DNA of 64,000 bases from positions 1 through 64,000 of the forward strand of contig JAGGUP010000029.1 of assembly GCA_021158405.1 (NCBI GenBank), written 5' to 3'. The position numbers and the translations under genes are program-made. The notes beneath the pieces were generated by a model that was not told the origin of the DNA, made no database searches, and saw only the letters and a list, made by a program, of their open reading frames with translations. Every line of letters starts with the position of its first letter. Position 1 is the first letter of the stretch. Positions 44,933 to 55,458 of this stretch are shown here, one piece after another. The stretch comes from Bacteroidales bacterium. GTDB lineage: Bacteria > Bacteroidota > Bacteroidia > Bacteroidales > UBA12170.

Positions 44933-46132
44933 ATGAACACGAAAAAAATTGATCCAGCAAGTAATATCCAGGCCTTAAAGCAATTTGGAGAATTTGGAGG
45001 TGTAAATCCATCCATAACTGATTCGGCAACTTTTACATTTATGACTGCAAAAAGCATGTTAGACACCTTTCATGGCGAAGCCGAAGGTTGTTTTTTGTAT
45101 GCACGTCATTGGAATCCAAGTAATAAATATTTGGCCGATGCTCTTGCTGCTATGGAGGGAACCGAAGCAGCATGGGTAACCGGTTCCGGTATGGCTGCTA
45201 TTACTACAGTATTCTTACAACTCTGTAATGCAGGCGACCATATTGTAAGTAGCATGACCACTTACGGAGGCACTTTTGCTTTTCTAAATAACTATTTACC
45301 CAAATTTAATATTGATGTTACTTTTGTTGATACCACAGATTTGGAAGCCGTAAAAAAAGCAATCAGACCTAATACAAAATTGGTCTATACCGAAACCATG
45401 TCAAATCCACTATTGCAAATTTCAGATATTCCAGCCTTGTCCGAAATTACAAAACAACATGGCATTCAACTTGTTGTGGATAATACTTTTACGCCAATGA
45501 TTTTCGCTCCCTATTTGATGGGTGCTGATATTGTGGTGTACTCTATGACTAAATATATTAATGGAAAAAACGATGCCGTAGCAGGCGCAATCTGTGCTTC
45601 TAACCAATTTATTCTCGATATTAGCGATGTAAACAAGGGTACAGCAATGTTATTAGGGCCTGTACTTGATCCTTTACGGTCTTCCAATATTTTAAAAAAT
45701 ATGTACACTTTACATATTCGCATGAAACAACACAGCAAAAATGCACTCTATCTTGCTGAACGCTTTGAAGAAATTGGTTTGAAATACAATTATCCCGGTA
45801 TGCCCAACCATCCTCAACATGAATTAATGAAAAGCCTGATGAACGAAGAATTTGGGTTTGGAGGAATGATTGCCATTGATATGGAAACCGCTGAAAGAGC
45901 AACCCAACTTATGGAATCGATGCAATTAAAAAACGTAGGCTATCATGCGGTTAGTCTGGGCTATTTTAGAACTTTATTTAGCAATTCAGGAAAAAGCACA
46001 TCTTCAGAAGTCCCCGTAGATATACAAAAAACGATGGGAATGTCTCCGGGTTTGGTACGCTTTTCCGTTGGATTAGATAACGATATTGAGGCTAGCTATA
46101 AATTGATAAAAGAGAGTTTGGACGAATTATAA
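44933..46132 (+). CDS. Cys/Met metabolism PLP-dependent enzyme (methionine gamma-lyase-like)
   Basis: ERHWNPSNKYL-like region, WVTGSGMAAI, VVDNTFTPMIFAPYLMGADIVVYSMTKYINGKND; divergent from the Lrp gene. Confidence 0.9.
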   Translation: MNTKKIDPASNIQALKQFGEFGGVNPSITDSATFTFMTAKSMLDTFHGEAEGCFLYARHWNPSNKYLADALAAMEGTEAAWVTGSGMAAITTVFLQLCNAGDHIVSSMTTYGGTFAFLNNYLPKFNIDVTFVDTTDLEAVKKAIRPNTKLVYTETMSNPLLQISDIPALSEITKQHGIQLVVDNTFTPMIFAPYLMGADIVVYSMTKYINGKNDAVAGAICASNQFILDISDVNKGTAMLLGPVLDPLRSSNILKNMYTLHIRMKQHSKNALYLAERFEEIGLKYNYPGMPNHPQHELMKSLMNEEFGFGGMIAIDMETAERATQLMESMQLKNVGYHAVSLGYFRTLFSNSGKSTSSEVPVDIQKTMGMSPGLVRFSVGLDNDIEASYKLIKESLDEL

Positions 46133-46157
46133 CTTATCTATTTTAACATAATTACCC

Positions 46158-46190
46158 AAAATAGCGGCAACTTAGGTTGCCGCTATTTTT
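46158..46190 (+). terminator. Intrinsic terminator
   Basis: AAAATAGCGGCAA-cttagg-TTGCCGCTATTTTT. Confidence 0.8.
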
Positions 46191-46232
46191 ATGTTTATTA
46201 TACCTGCTATCCTAAAAAAAATTGATTTTGTG

Positions 46233-46406
46233 TCAATGAACTTGTTTAAAGTCAAACAGCAAAACTGCGAGCGAACCCTTGGTGCCATTGACTTCAGCTA
46301 TTTTTGATTCCGTAGCTAAGGCTATGCAATAAAAAATGAGATTCGTCACTGGACACCAATGGTTTACTCTCGAAATCACTCTTTAACTTTAAACAAGTTC
46401 AATTCA
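46233..46406. mobile_element. MITE-like imperfect fold-back element, about 174 bp
   Basis: Left arm tcaatGAACTTGTTTAAAGTcAAA..GCGAGcgaACCcTTGGTG.CCAtTGAC and reverse-complemented right arm attGAACTTGTTTAAAGTtAAA..CGAGagtaAACCaTTGGTGtCCAgTGAC; pairing continues to the centre (GTAGC/GGCTATGC). Confidence 0.6.
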
Positions 46407-46429
46407 TAAAAAGTTGGGATACCCAAATT

Positions 46430-46458
46430 AAAAAAGCCAATCAACGATCGGCTTTTTT
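46430..46458 (-). terminator. Intrinsic terminator after gcvP
   Basis: AAAAAGCCaatcaacgatcGGCTTTTTT. Confidence 0.65.
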
Positions 46459-46486
46459 AATATTAAGGATTTGACTCTCTAAGAAT

Positions 46487-49351
46487 CTAGTCTTCGTAAT
46501 CTTCCACAGGAGCACAAGTACAAAATAAATTCCGATCGCCATAAGCATCATCCACTTTACTAACTGGAGGCCAGTATTTATCTTCTTTTGACCAAGAGCA
46601 AGGAAAAGCGGCTTGCATCCTGGAATAAGGATAATTCCATTCGTCCGAAGCAATTAAATCAGCGGTATGCGGGGCATTAAGGATTAAATTATTGATTTTG
46701 TCGGCGCTTCCATTTTCGATAGCACGAATTTCTTCACGAATTTGGTGCATGGCATCAACAAATCGATTTAACTCCGATAAAGGCTCACTTTCGCTTGGTT
46801 CAACCATCAAGGTACCATGAACAGGAAAATCAACTGTAGGAGCATGAAAACCATAATCCATCAATCGTTTGGCAATATCAATTGATTGAATACCTGTAGT
46901 ATGATGAATTTCTTTACAATCTAAAATCATTTCGTGTGCCACACGATCGTTATTGCCTGTGTACAAAACAGGATAATCGACCTTGAGAACATCTTTCAAA
47001 TAATTGGCATTTAGAATTGCCATTTTCGTTGCGTTTGTCAATCCTTCACCACCTAATAATTTAATATAAGCATAGGAAATTGGTAGGATACTTGCCGATC
47101 CAAATGCCGCTGAAGAGACAGCCGGAATAGCTTTTTCGCCACCCGCTTTAACAACAGGGCTTCCGGGTAAAAATTGCACTAAATGTTCAGCAACACCAAT
47201 TGGGCCAACACCGGGACCACCTCCTCCGTGAGGAATAGCAAATGTTTTATGTAAATTAAGATGGCAAACATCAGCACCAATATATCCTGGATTAGTTAAT
47301 CCAACCTGAGCATTCATGTTGGCGCCGTCCATATACACCTGACCACCATTTTGATGAATAATATCCATAATTTCTAAAACAGAAGCTTCGAATACGCCGT
47401 GAGTTGATGGATAAGTGATCATCAAAGCACCCAATTTATCTTTATTGGCTTCAGCTTTGCTTCTTAAATCGTCCATATCGATTTCGCCCTTTGCATTAGC
47501 TTTCACAACAATTACGTTAAAGCCTGCCATTACAGCACTTGCTGGATTGGTACCATGAGCCGAGGATGGAATTAAACAAACATTACGATTAAAATCGCCA
47601 CGGTTGCGATGGTAAGCACGGATTACTAGCAGGCCTGCATATTCTCCACTAGCACCGGAAATGGGCTGAAAAGACATGGCAGAAAAACCGGTAATCTCGC
47701 ATAAATCACTTTCTAAATCAGTAATTAATTCTTGGTAACCTTCGGCTTGGTAATAAGGAACAAAAGGATGCAAGGAACCAAATTCAGGCCAGCTTAAGGA
47801 AAATAAACTTACAGCAGGATTCAGTTTCATGGTGCATGATCCTAGCGGAGTCATCGCACGATTGAGTGCCAAATCTTTTATCTCTAATTTTTTCAAATAG
47901 CGCATCATTTCCGTTTCGGAATGATAACTATTAAAAACAGGATGGGTAAGAAAATCGGTTCTTCGTTGGAAAGCCTCAGGAATAATACTCTCCATAATTT
48001 CTTCATCCATGGCAATGGATTTGTTATCTTCCACTAGCATAGCAAAGACTTCAAGGATATCATTTAAATCGTCAAGGCTGGTGGTTTCATCGAGACTAAT
48101 TCCAATAGCATTTTCAAAATAGCGGAAATTCAACTCTCTTTGCTCGGCAAATTTGCGAAGAGCAGCAATATCCTCAACACCCTGAATGTAAAGTGTATCG
48201 AAATAAACCTGATTGGCTTGAGTAAAGCCTAAACTCTCTAATCCAATTTCTAAAGCTACAGCGTTCTGATGAATATCAGAAGCGATTAATTTTAAACCTT
48301 CCGGACCATGATAAACGGCATACATAGCAGACATAGAGGCTAGCAATGCTTGAGCTGTACAAATATTTGAAGTTGCTTTTTCGCGTTTAATATGTTGTTC
48401 ACGTGTTTGCAAAGCCATACGTAAAGCAGAATTTCCTTGAGCATCCTTAGAAACACCTATAATACGACCTGGCATGTTTCGTTTATATTTCTCTGTAGCG
48501 GCAAGAAATCCAGCATGAGGTCCACCATATCCCATAGGCAAACCAAAGCGTTGCGAAGACCCAACAACCACATCGGCGCCCCAAGTTCCAGGAGGCGTCA
48601 AAAGAACAAGGCTCATCAAATCGGCGGCAACGGTAAGCACACCATTTTTGGCATGAACAGATTCAGCAAAACTTGAGTAATCTATAACTTTACCTCTATT
48701 ATTAGGGTACTGCACAACAGCACCAAAAAAATCATCCGTAAATTCAAAGGACTGAAAATCGCCATAAACCAGTTTAATACCAAGCGGATTGGAACGGGTT
48801 TCGAGAACGGCTTTTGTTTGTGGAAAAATTTCGTTATCGACAAAATAACGAACAATTCCAGCTTTTGCCATCGCTCTTGGACGAGCATTAAAAGACATCA
48901 GCATAGCCTCTGCAGCAGAAGTTCCTTCATCGAGCAAAGAACAATTAGAAAGCGGCATAGCCGATAAATCAGAAACCATAGTTTGAAAATTTAGCAAAGC
49001 TTCTAATCTTCCTTGTGAAATTTCGGCTTGATAGGGGGTATAGGAAGTATACCATCCTGGATTTTCAAGTACATTACGTTGAATTACGGCAGGTAAAATC
49101 GTATTATAATAACCCATACCAATATAGGTCTTGAATAATTTATTTTTTGCTCCTAATTCTTTTAGATGCTGAATATATTCATATTCATTCATTCCCTCAG
49201 GTAAATTGAGTGGTGCATCTAAACGCAAACTTTCAGGTAGGGTCTGATCGATCAATTCGTCCAAAGAATCGGCATTAACCTTATTCAACATCAGATCTAT
49301 TTCACTGGCTCTAGGACCAATATGTCTAGCTTCAAAATTATTGGTTATCAT
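46487..49351 (-). CDS. gcvP: Glycine dehydrogenase (aminomethyl-transferring), fused P protein
   Basis: 954 aa; FKTYIGMGYY, HTFAIPHGGGGPGVGPIGV PLP region, SAAFGSASILPISYAYI. Confidence 0.97.
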   Translation of the reverse strand: MITNNFEARHIGPRASEIDLMLNKVNADSLDELIDQTLPESLRLDAPLNLPEGMNEYEYIQHLKELGAKNKLFKTYIGMGYYNTILPAVIQRNVLENPGWYTSYTPYQAEISQGRLEALLNFQTMVSDLSAMPLSNCSLLDEGTSAAEAMLMSFNARPRAMAKAGIVRYFVDNEIFPQTKAVLETRSNPLGIKLVYGDFQSFEFTDDFFGAVVQYPNNRGKVIDYSSFAESVHAKNGVLTVAADLMSLVLLTPPGTWGADVVVGSSQRFGLPMGYGGPHAGFLAATEKYKRNMPGRIIGVSKDAQGNSALRMALQTREQHIKREKATSNICTAQALLASMSAMYAVYHGPEGLKLIASDIHQNAVALEIGLESLGFTQANQVYFDTLYIQGVEDIAALRKFAEQRELNFRYFENAIGISLDETTSLDDLNDILEVFAMLVEDNKSIAMDEEIMESIIPEAFQRRTDFLTHPVFNSYHSETEMMRYLKKLEIKDLALNRAMTPLGSCTMKLNPAVSLFSLSWPEFGSLHPFVPYYQAEGYQELITDLESDLCEITGFSAMSFQPISGASGEYAGLLVIRAYHRNRGDFNRNVCLIPSSAHGTNPASAVMAGFNVIVVKANAKGEIDMDDLRSKAEANKDKLGALMITYPSTHGVFEASVLEIMDIIHQNGGQVYMDGANMNAQVGLTNPGYIGADVCHLNLHKTFAIPHGGGGPGVGPIGVAEHLVQFLPGSPVVKAGGEKAIPAVSSAAFGSASILPISYAYIKLLGGEGLTNATKMAILNANYLKDVLKVDYPVLYTGNNDRVAHEMILDCKEIHHTTGIQSIDIAKRLMDYGFHAPTVDFPVHGTLMVEPSESEPLSELNRFVDAMHQIREEIRAIENGSADKINNLILNAPHTADLIASDEWNYPYSRMQAAFPCSWSKEDKYWPPVSKVDDAYGDRNLFCTCAPVEDYED

Positions 49352-49562
49352 CTTTATAAACTTAATAGATTAATAAGTGTCTGTTTTTAAAAATTGTGGT
49401 GCAAAGGTATAAATCTTTCAGAGAAAAAAAGTTTAATGACAGCAAAATATGAAACGCAAAATCTTGTTTAGCTTGATTCAATTATACATTCTATATCATA
49501 CTGATTATTTGCATTTTATCATTCATTATTGCCGATAGTAATCCTTACTATAAATACTAAAA

Positions 49563-49589
49563 AAGGGCGACTTAAATAAAGCCGCCCTT
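49563..49589 (-). terminator. Intrinsic terminator after membrane pyrophosphatase
   Basis: AAGGGCGgctttatttaagtCGCCCTTTTTT on the minus strand. Confidence 0.75.
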
Positions 49590-49609
49590 CAATATAAATT
49601 TAAATACAA

Positions 49610-52045
49610 TTATCCATTAATACGCATTTTATAGAATGAACGATATACGAAATAAAGGGCTACCGCTAAAAACACAAGACCTACATAAGGTGCAATGTTT
49701 CTGAAATGTTCGGAGATAGCAATTTCCATAGCAAGTAAGCCGAAAAGAGTTGTAAACTTAATCACCGGATTCAGGGCAACAGAAGAGGTATCTTTATAAG
49801 GATCACCAACAGTATCGCCTACAACAGCTGCGGCATGAAGATCGGTTCCTTTTTCGCCCATATCGACTTCAATTACTTTTTTAGCATTATCCCAAGCACC
49901 ACCTGCATTTGCCATAAAAATGGCTTGATACAATCCAAAGAAAGCGATGGACAACAAATAGCCAATAAATAAAGCAACAGGCATAGAATGAGCCATTATA
50001 TCCGCTTGGCTCATTCCTTTTACAAGACCTACCGGAGCGGCAAGAAAAGCAAATGCAAGAGCAAAAGAAAAGAGAGCAATAAAAATATTCCACATTCCTT
50101 TTTGAGCATATAAAGTACAAATTTGAACAACTTCTTTTGACTTTTCGATATCGGCTTTTTTCTCGGCACCAAGTTCTAAATTAATGTTATGTTTGATGTA
50201 ATTGGTAGCACGAGCAGCACCTGTAGTAACTGCTTGAATAGATGCACCTGTAAACCAATAAATAACAGCTCCTCCAAGAAGGAAACCAAGTATGGTATAC
50301 GGATTTAATACATTTAATACCAATTCGGGTTGAATACCTAATGTACGCTCAATAACAAGAATAAGAGAGAAAATCATAGTAGTGGCTCCAACAACAGCAG
50401 TTCCAATTAATACTGGTTTTGCAGTAGCTTTAAAAGTATTACCTGCACCATCATTGGCTTCAAGAAAATATTTTGATCGCTCAAAATCAGGAGTAAAACC
50501 AAAATCTCTTTCAATCTCTGGAATTACTTCCTTTTTATTTTCTTCAATAAGCGAAAGCTCGTAAATGGATTGTGCATTATCAGTAACCGGACCATAACTA
50601 TCAACAGCGATAGTAATAGGGCCCATACCCAAGAATCCAAAAGCAACCAATCCAAAAGCAAAGATAGAAGGATAGATCATGATTTCACCTAAGCCAAAAG
50701 TACTAGCATAGTATCCAATAAACATAAGTAAGAAAAAGACCATTCCTTGCCAAAAGGCACTGAAATTACCAGCAACTAATCCGGAAAGAATATTTAAAGA
50801 TGCACCACCCTGTTTTGAAGCTTCAACTACTTCGCTAACATGTGTGGATTTGGGACTAGTAAAAAGCTTAGTAAACTCAGGAATCAAAGCGGCACCTAGA
50901 GTACCAGCACTGATAATCACAGATAATGGAATCCAAAGATTATTGGGCATATCACCTAACGTTAAATAGCTGGCTGCAAAAGTAACAAGTATAGAAAGAA
51001 TTGAAGCTATCCAAACTAATGAAGTTAATGGTTTCTCAAAATCAATATCTTTAGCATTACTATATTTTGATTTTGTAATGGCTGAGTTAATCCAAAAGGC
51101 AACAACAGAAGTAATCACCATTAGAATACGCATTACAAATATCCAAGTCAGTAAGTCAACTTGATTAGCCTCAAAAGCAGTACCTTTTGTAACAGCTAAA
51201 ACAATAAATGAGATAAGAGCTACACCGGTAACGCCATAAGTTTCAAAACCATCGGCAGTAGGGCCAACACTATCACCTGCATTATCACCAACACAGTCAG
51301 CAATAGTTCCAGGATTACGGGGATCGTCTTCGCCAATTTTAAAAATTACTTTCATCATGTCGGATCCCACATCGGCAATTTTTGTAAAAATACCACCTGC
51401 AATTCTCAATACAGAAGCACCTAAAGATTCACCAATAGCAAAGCCAATAAAACTTGCTCCGGCATATTCACCAGGAACAAACATTAAGATGATAAGCATC
51501 ATAGTAAGTTCTAATGAAATAAGAACAACACCGATACTCATACCTGCATTGATTGGAATCTGATGCAATTTTAAAGGCTTCTTTTCCAATGAAGCGAATG
51601 CCATACGCGAATTTGCATAGGTATTCATTCTAATTCCAAACCAAGCTACACTATACGAACCTAGTATACCAAGAACAGTCCAGCCCAGAATCATTAGAAC
51701 TCCTCCAAAACCAAAAGCACCTTCCGATAACCATCCAAAATAAAAGGCTACTACAGCACCAATAAAGAAGAATAAAATGGCAAGGAATTTACCTTGTTGA
51801 ATCAAGTAGGTTTTACTAGTTTGATAGATAACATCGGCTACATCAAGCATAGACTTATGTGCTCTAATTTTTTTTACTTTCAAAAATTGGTAAAGCCCAA
51901 ACAGAAAGCCAGCAAGAGTTATTAAAAATCCCCAATAGAGGATTGTTTCTTTAGCCATTCCTTTCGGAATAACCAGATCAGCTTCACTGGCCATGGTAAA
52001 AGCTGGCAGTGTTAGTCCGACAAAAATTGCGAATAGTTTTTTCAT
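49610..52045 (-). CDS. hppA: Membrane-bound ion-translocating pyrophosphatase
   Basis: 811 aa; many TM segments; DVGSDMMKVIFKIGEDDPRNPGTIADCVGDNAGD, DSYGPVTDNAQSI, NAGGAWDNAKKVIE, AAVVGDTVGDPYKDTS. Confidence 0.95.
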   Translation of the reverse strand: MKKLFAIFVGLTLPAFTMASEADLVIPKGMAKETILYWGFLITLAGFLFGLYQFLKVKKIRAHKSMLDVADVIYQTSKTYLIQQGKFLAILFFFIGAVVAFYFGWLSEGAFGFGGVLMILGWTVLGILGSYSVAWFGIRMNTYANSRMAFASLEKKPLKLHQIPINAGMSIGVVLISLELTMMLIILMFVPGEYAGASFIGFAIGESLGASVLRIAGGIFTKIADVGSDMMKVIFKIGEDDPRNPGTIADCVGDNAGDSVGPTADGFETYGVTGVALISFIVLAVTKGTAFEANQVDLLTWIFVMRILMVITSVVAFWINSAITKSKYSNAKDIDFEKPLTSLVWIASILSILVTFAASYLTLGDMPNNLWIPLSVIISAGTLGAALIPEFTKLFTSPKSTHVSEVVEASKQGGASLNILSGLVAGNFSAFWQGMVFFLLMFIGYYASTFGLGEIMIYPSIFAFGLVAFGFLGMGPITIAVDSYGPVTDNAQSIYELSLIEENKKEVIPEIERDFGFTPDFERSKYFLEANDGAGNTFKATAKPVLIGTAVVGATTMIFSLILVIERTLGIQPELVLNVLNPYTILGFLLGGAVIYWFTGASIQAVTTGAARATNYIKHNINLELGAEKKADIEKSKEVVQICTLYAQKGMWNIFIALFSFALAFAFLAAPVGLVKGMSQADIMAHSMPVALFIGYLLSIAFFGLYQAIFMANAGGAWDNAKKVIEVDMGEKGTDLHAAAVVGDTVGDPYKDTSSVALNPVIKFTTLFGLLAMEIAISEHFRNIAPYVGLVFLAVALYFVYRSFYKMRING

Positions 52046-52556
52046 TTAAAATTTAGATTAGTGATTATTTTTTTCTTTTTAAGAAGAATATGTAATTGGT
52101 TTTTAAAAACAGTTGATTCGCCGATAAAAATCCGGTTTTTAATAAATAAAAATGATGCACTAAAACCAATCATTTCGTTTTAATTTGCCAACAAAAATAG
52201 AAAATAATATACTAATTCATTATGCATGCAGAATAAATGTTCTACTTTGGAAATGTTTTTCACCGAATATTTTACCATAATATTCTCAAATAATATTTTA
52301 GCGATTGATTTTCAACATAATATAATATCATTTTAGAATGAAAATAATTTAAATAAAAAAATTCAATCGTTTGAAATTTATCCTATTTAGGTTTTTTTTA
52401 AGCGAAAAATAGCCGATTTTAATCAAAACCAAGTGGCTCTAATCACCCAAATATCTTTAACTGTAAAACAAAATATCAAAGCTAAAAGAGTATATAATCA
52501 AACTTGGCCTTAGCCGTAAATTTAAAATTAGCTCACATTCATTTATGAAAAACATG

Positions 52557-52564
52557 TACCTTTG
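52557..52564 (+). promoter_or_regulatory. -7 promoter element TACCTTTG
   Basis: TAnnTTTG, 18 nt before the start codon. Confidence 0.5.
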
Positions 52565-52581
52565 TTAGTAGCAAAGAACAT

Positions 52582-53160
52582 ATGCAGAAAATTGAATTAA
52601 AAATAGTAGGCTTATCTTATAGTCATTCACAAAGTAGTGCTTATGCCCTTATCTTGAGCGAAATAAATGGGAATAGGCGTTTACCTATCATTGTTGGGGG
52701 ATTAGAAGCTCAAGCCATTGCCATTGAAGTTGAAAAGTTAAAACCTGCTCGTCCACTTACTCACGACTTATTTAAAACTTTTGCTGAAACTTTTGACATT
52801 GAAGTTCTTGAAGTGATTATTAATAAATTCGAAGAGGGAATATTTTATTCCATCTTGGTATGTGAAAAAAATGGAGATGTGATTGAAATTGATTCACGTA
52901 CATCCGACGCCGTTGCCATTGCCTTGCGTTTTAATAGTCCTATTTATACCTATGAAAGCATTATGTCAGTTGGGGGTATTATTCTAGATCCTGAAGAAGA
53001 ATCGATTGAACAAGAAAAGGAGTCAACACAGGAAGATAATGAGTTTTCGAATATAAGCTTGAGTGATTTAGATGAGCTTTTACTCAAATCTATTGAGCAT
53101 GAAGATTATGAACGTGCATCCGTTATTCGAGATGAAATAAAAAAAAGGGGAAACAATTAA
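52582..53160 (+). CDS. Bifunctional nuclease (DUF151) family protein with C-terminal UvrB/UvrC-like motif
   Basis: LPIIVGGLEAQAIAIEVE, IDSRTSDAVAIALRFNSPIY; LLLKSIEHEDYERASVIRDEIKKRG. Confidence 0.9.
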   Translation: MQKIELKIVGLSYSHSQSSAYALILSEINGNRRLPIIVGGLEAQAIAIEVEKLKPARPLTHDLFKTFAETFDIEVLEVIINKFEEGIFYSILVCEKNGDVIEIDSRTSDAVAIALRFNSPIYTYESIMSVGGIILDPEEESIEQEKESTQEDNEFSNISLSDLDELLLKSIEHEDYERASVIRDEIKKRGNN

Positions 53161-53178
53161 ACCTCTAAATTAGTCAAC

Positions 53179-53216
53179 AAAAAAGCATCCTTTAACTGAA
53201 TATAGGATGCTTTTTT
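53179..53216. terminator. Bidirectional intrinsic terminator between convergent genes
   Basis: AAAAAGCATCC...GGATGCTTTTTT, A/T tracts on both sides. Confidence 0.8.
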
Positions 53217-53237
53217 AATTTCAAATCAAGACTCAAC

Positions 53238-54491
53238 TTAATGATGCACTTCGACCAATTTATCTGGATTATGCTTATATTTAAATACAATAGCAAATAC
53301 AATAGCGACAACTAAAGAATACGCAGCAAAAGAGAACCAAATTCCTTTCCATAAATACTCTCCGGTATCTGCTTTAAAGAATTTATCAATCATCAAACCA
53401 CTTAAAGCACTTCCGGCAATGGCTCCAAATCCATTGGTCATCATCATAAACAGACCTTGAGCACTGGCTCTTATACTTGAATCCGATTCCATCTCAACAT
53501 ACAGAGAACCTGAGATATTAAAGAAATCGAAAGCCATTCCATAAACGATGCACGATAAAATAATCATCCAAAGTCCTCCGGCAGGATCTCCAAGACCAAA
53601 AAGGCCAAAACGCAATACCCAAGCAAACATACTCATAAGCATCACTTTCTTAATACCAAATTTCTTCAAGAAAAAGGGTATCGCAAGTATAAATAAGGTT
53701 TCAGACATTTGAGAAATCGACATAATAATTGCGGGAAACTTTACGGCAATTAAGTCCTTATAGGCAGGTATTTTCGCGAAATCATGTAAAAAAGTATCCC
53801 CATACATATTTGTCAATTGCAAAGAAGCACCTAAAAGCATAGAAAATAGAAAAAACAAAGCCATTTTCTTTTGTTTAAATAAAGTAAAGGCTTTCAATCC
53901 CATTGATTCTATAAAGTTTTTCTTTTCAATGTTTTTGTTTATTTCACATTTTGGCAATGTAAAAGAATAAATTCCCAATACCAATGAAGCGCCGGAAGCA
54001 ATGTAAAATTGAGCCGCTGAGGTTTCGATTTTTAATAAACTAACAGTCCACATTGCTACAATAAATCCAATAGTCCCAAATACACGAATCGGCGGATATG
54101 ATTTTACGACATCAAGATTTTCTTTTTTCAAAGCCGAATAAGCAACCGCTATGGTGAGTGAAATTGTAGGCATATAAAAAATCATATTAATCAACATCAC
54201 CCAAAACATAACCGTTGGAGATTCCACCATTGGCACAGTAAAAAGTATAATTGCGCCCATAATATGAAAGGAGCCTAATAATTTTTCAGCATTTATCCAT
54301 CTATCGGCAATAATTCCAGCCAATGCCGGCATAAATAAAGACGCTATTCCCATAGTTGAAAAAATGGCTCCAAACTCAGCTCCAGACCAATGTTTAGTCT
54401 GAAACCAATAACCTCCAATAGTAATCAACCAAGCACCCCAAATAAAAAACTGGAGAAAATTCATGATTGTAAGTCGTAATTTAATTCCCAT
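53238..54491 (-). CDS. MFS nucleoside permease (NupG-like)
   Basis: MGIKLRLTIMNFLQFFIWGAWLITIGGYW N-terminus, about 12 TM segments. Confidence 0.87.
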   Translation of the reverse strand: MGIKLRLTIMNFLQFFIWGAWLITIGGYWFQTKHWSGAEFGAIFSTMGIASLFMPALAGIIADRWINAEKLLGSFHIMGAIILFTVPMVESPTVMFWVMLINMIFYMPTISLTIAVAYSALKKENLDVVKSYPPIRVFGTIGFIVAMWTVSLLKIETSAAQFYIASGASLVLGIYSFTLPKCEINKNIEKKNFIESMGLKAFTLFKQKKMALFFLFSMLLGASLQLTNMYGDTFLHDFAKIPAYKDLIAVKFPAIIMSISQMSETLFILAIPFFLKKFGIKKVMLMSMFAWVLRFGLFGLGDPAGGLWMIILSCIVYGMAFDFFNISGSLYVEMESDSSIRASAQGLFMMMTNGFGAIAGSALSGLMIDKFFKADTGEYLWKGIWFSFAAYSLVVAIVFAIVFKYKHNPDKLVEVHH

Positions 54492-54644
54492 AGTCTATGT
54501 TGTTATTGATATTAATATGTTTAATTTTGAAAAAAATAAAAGCAAATATAAACTAATTTCAAAGAAGTGTAATGCAATTGGTTATCATTACTCAATTTCT
54601 TTATGATTTTACTAATGTTCCAATTTACTTAAATATTTTCCATT

Positions 54645-55439
54645 ATGCAACAGTATCTCGACCTCCTGACCCATGTATTAAATAAGGGCACTAAAAAAGA
54701 AGACCGAACAGGAACTGGCACTATCAGTACTTTTGGACATCAAATGCGTTTTGATTTAGAAAAAGGCTTTCCGATTTTAACAACAAAGAAACTTCATCTT
54801 CGCTCTATCATTCACGAATTACTTTGGTTTTTGCAAGGGAATACTAATGTGAAATATTTACAAGAAAACAATGTAAGGATATGGAACGAATGGGCTAATG
54901 AAGAAGGCGAATTAGGGCCTATTTACGGATACCAATGGCGTTCTTGGCCAAGCAAGAACGGTGAACATATTGATCAAATCAGCCGAATTATTGATTCGAT
55001 TAAAAACAACCCCAATTCCCGCCGACATATTGTTAGTGCTTGGAATGTTGGCGAAATAAAAAATATGGCTCTACCTCCTTGTCATATATTATTTCAATTT
55101 TATGTGGCTAATGGAAAACTATCTTGTCAACTCTATCAACGAAGCGCTGATATTTTTCTTGGCGTGCCTTTTAACATTGCTTCCTACGCCTTACTTACTA
55201 TGATGATTGCACAAGTTACCGGATTAAAACCCGGGGAATTTGTTCATACTTTAGGAGATGCACATATTTATTTAAATCATATCGATCAAGTAAATTTACA
55301 GCTCACGCGAAATACTTTTGATTTGCCTCAAATGTATATTAATCCTGAAGTAAAATCTATTTTCGATTTTAAGTATGAGGATTTTGAATTGAAAAATTAC
55401 CAATCTCATCCTTCTATAAAAGGAGAAATATCGATATGA
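54645..55439 (+). CDS. thyA: Thymidylate synthase
   Basis: 264 aa; [55 protein letters not shown]. Confidence 0.98.
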   Translation: MQQYLDLLTHVLNKGTKKEDRTGTGTISTFGHQMRFDLEKGFPILTTKKLHLRSIIHELLWFLQGNTNVKYLQENNVRIWNEWANEEGELGPIYGYQWRSWPSKNGEHIDQISRIIDSIKNNPNSRRHIVSAWNVGEIKNMALPPCHILFQFYVANGKLSCQLYQRSADIFLGVPFNIASYALLTMMIAQVTGLKPGEFVHTLGDAHIYLNHIDQVNLQLTRNTFDLPQMYINPEVKSIFDFKYEDFELKNYQSHPSIKGEISI

Positions 55440-55458
55440 GACCTTTGCAAAAATTATT

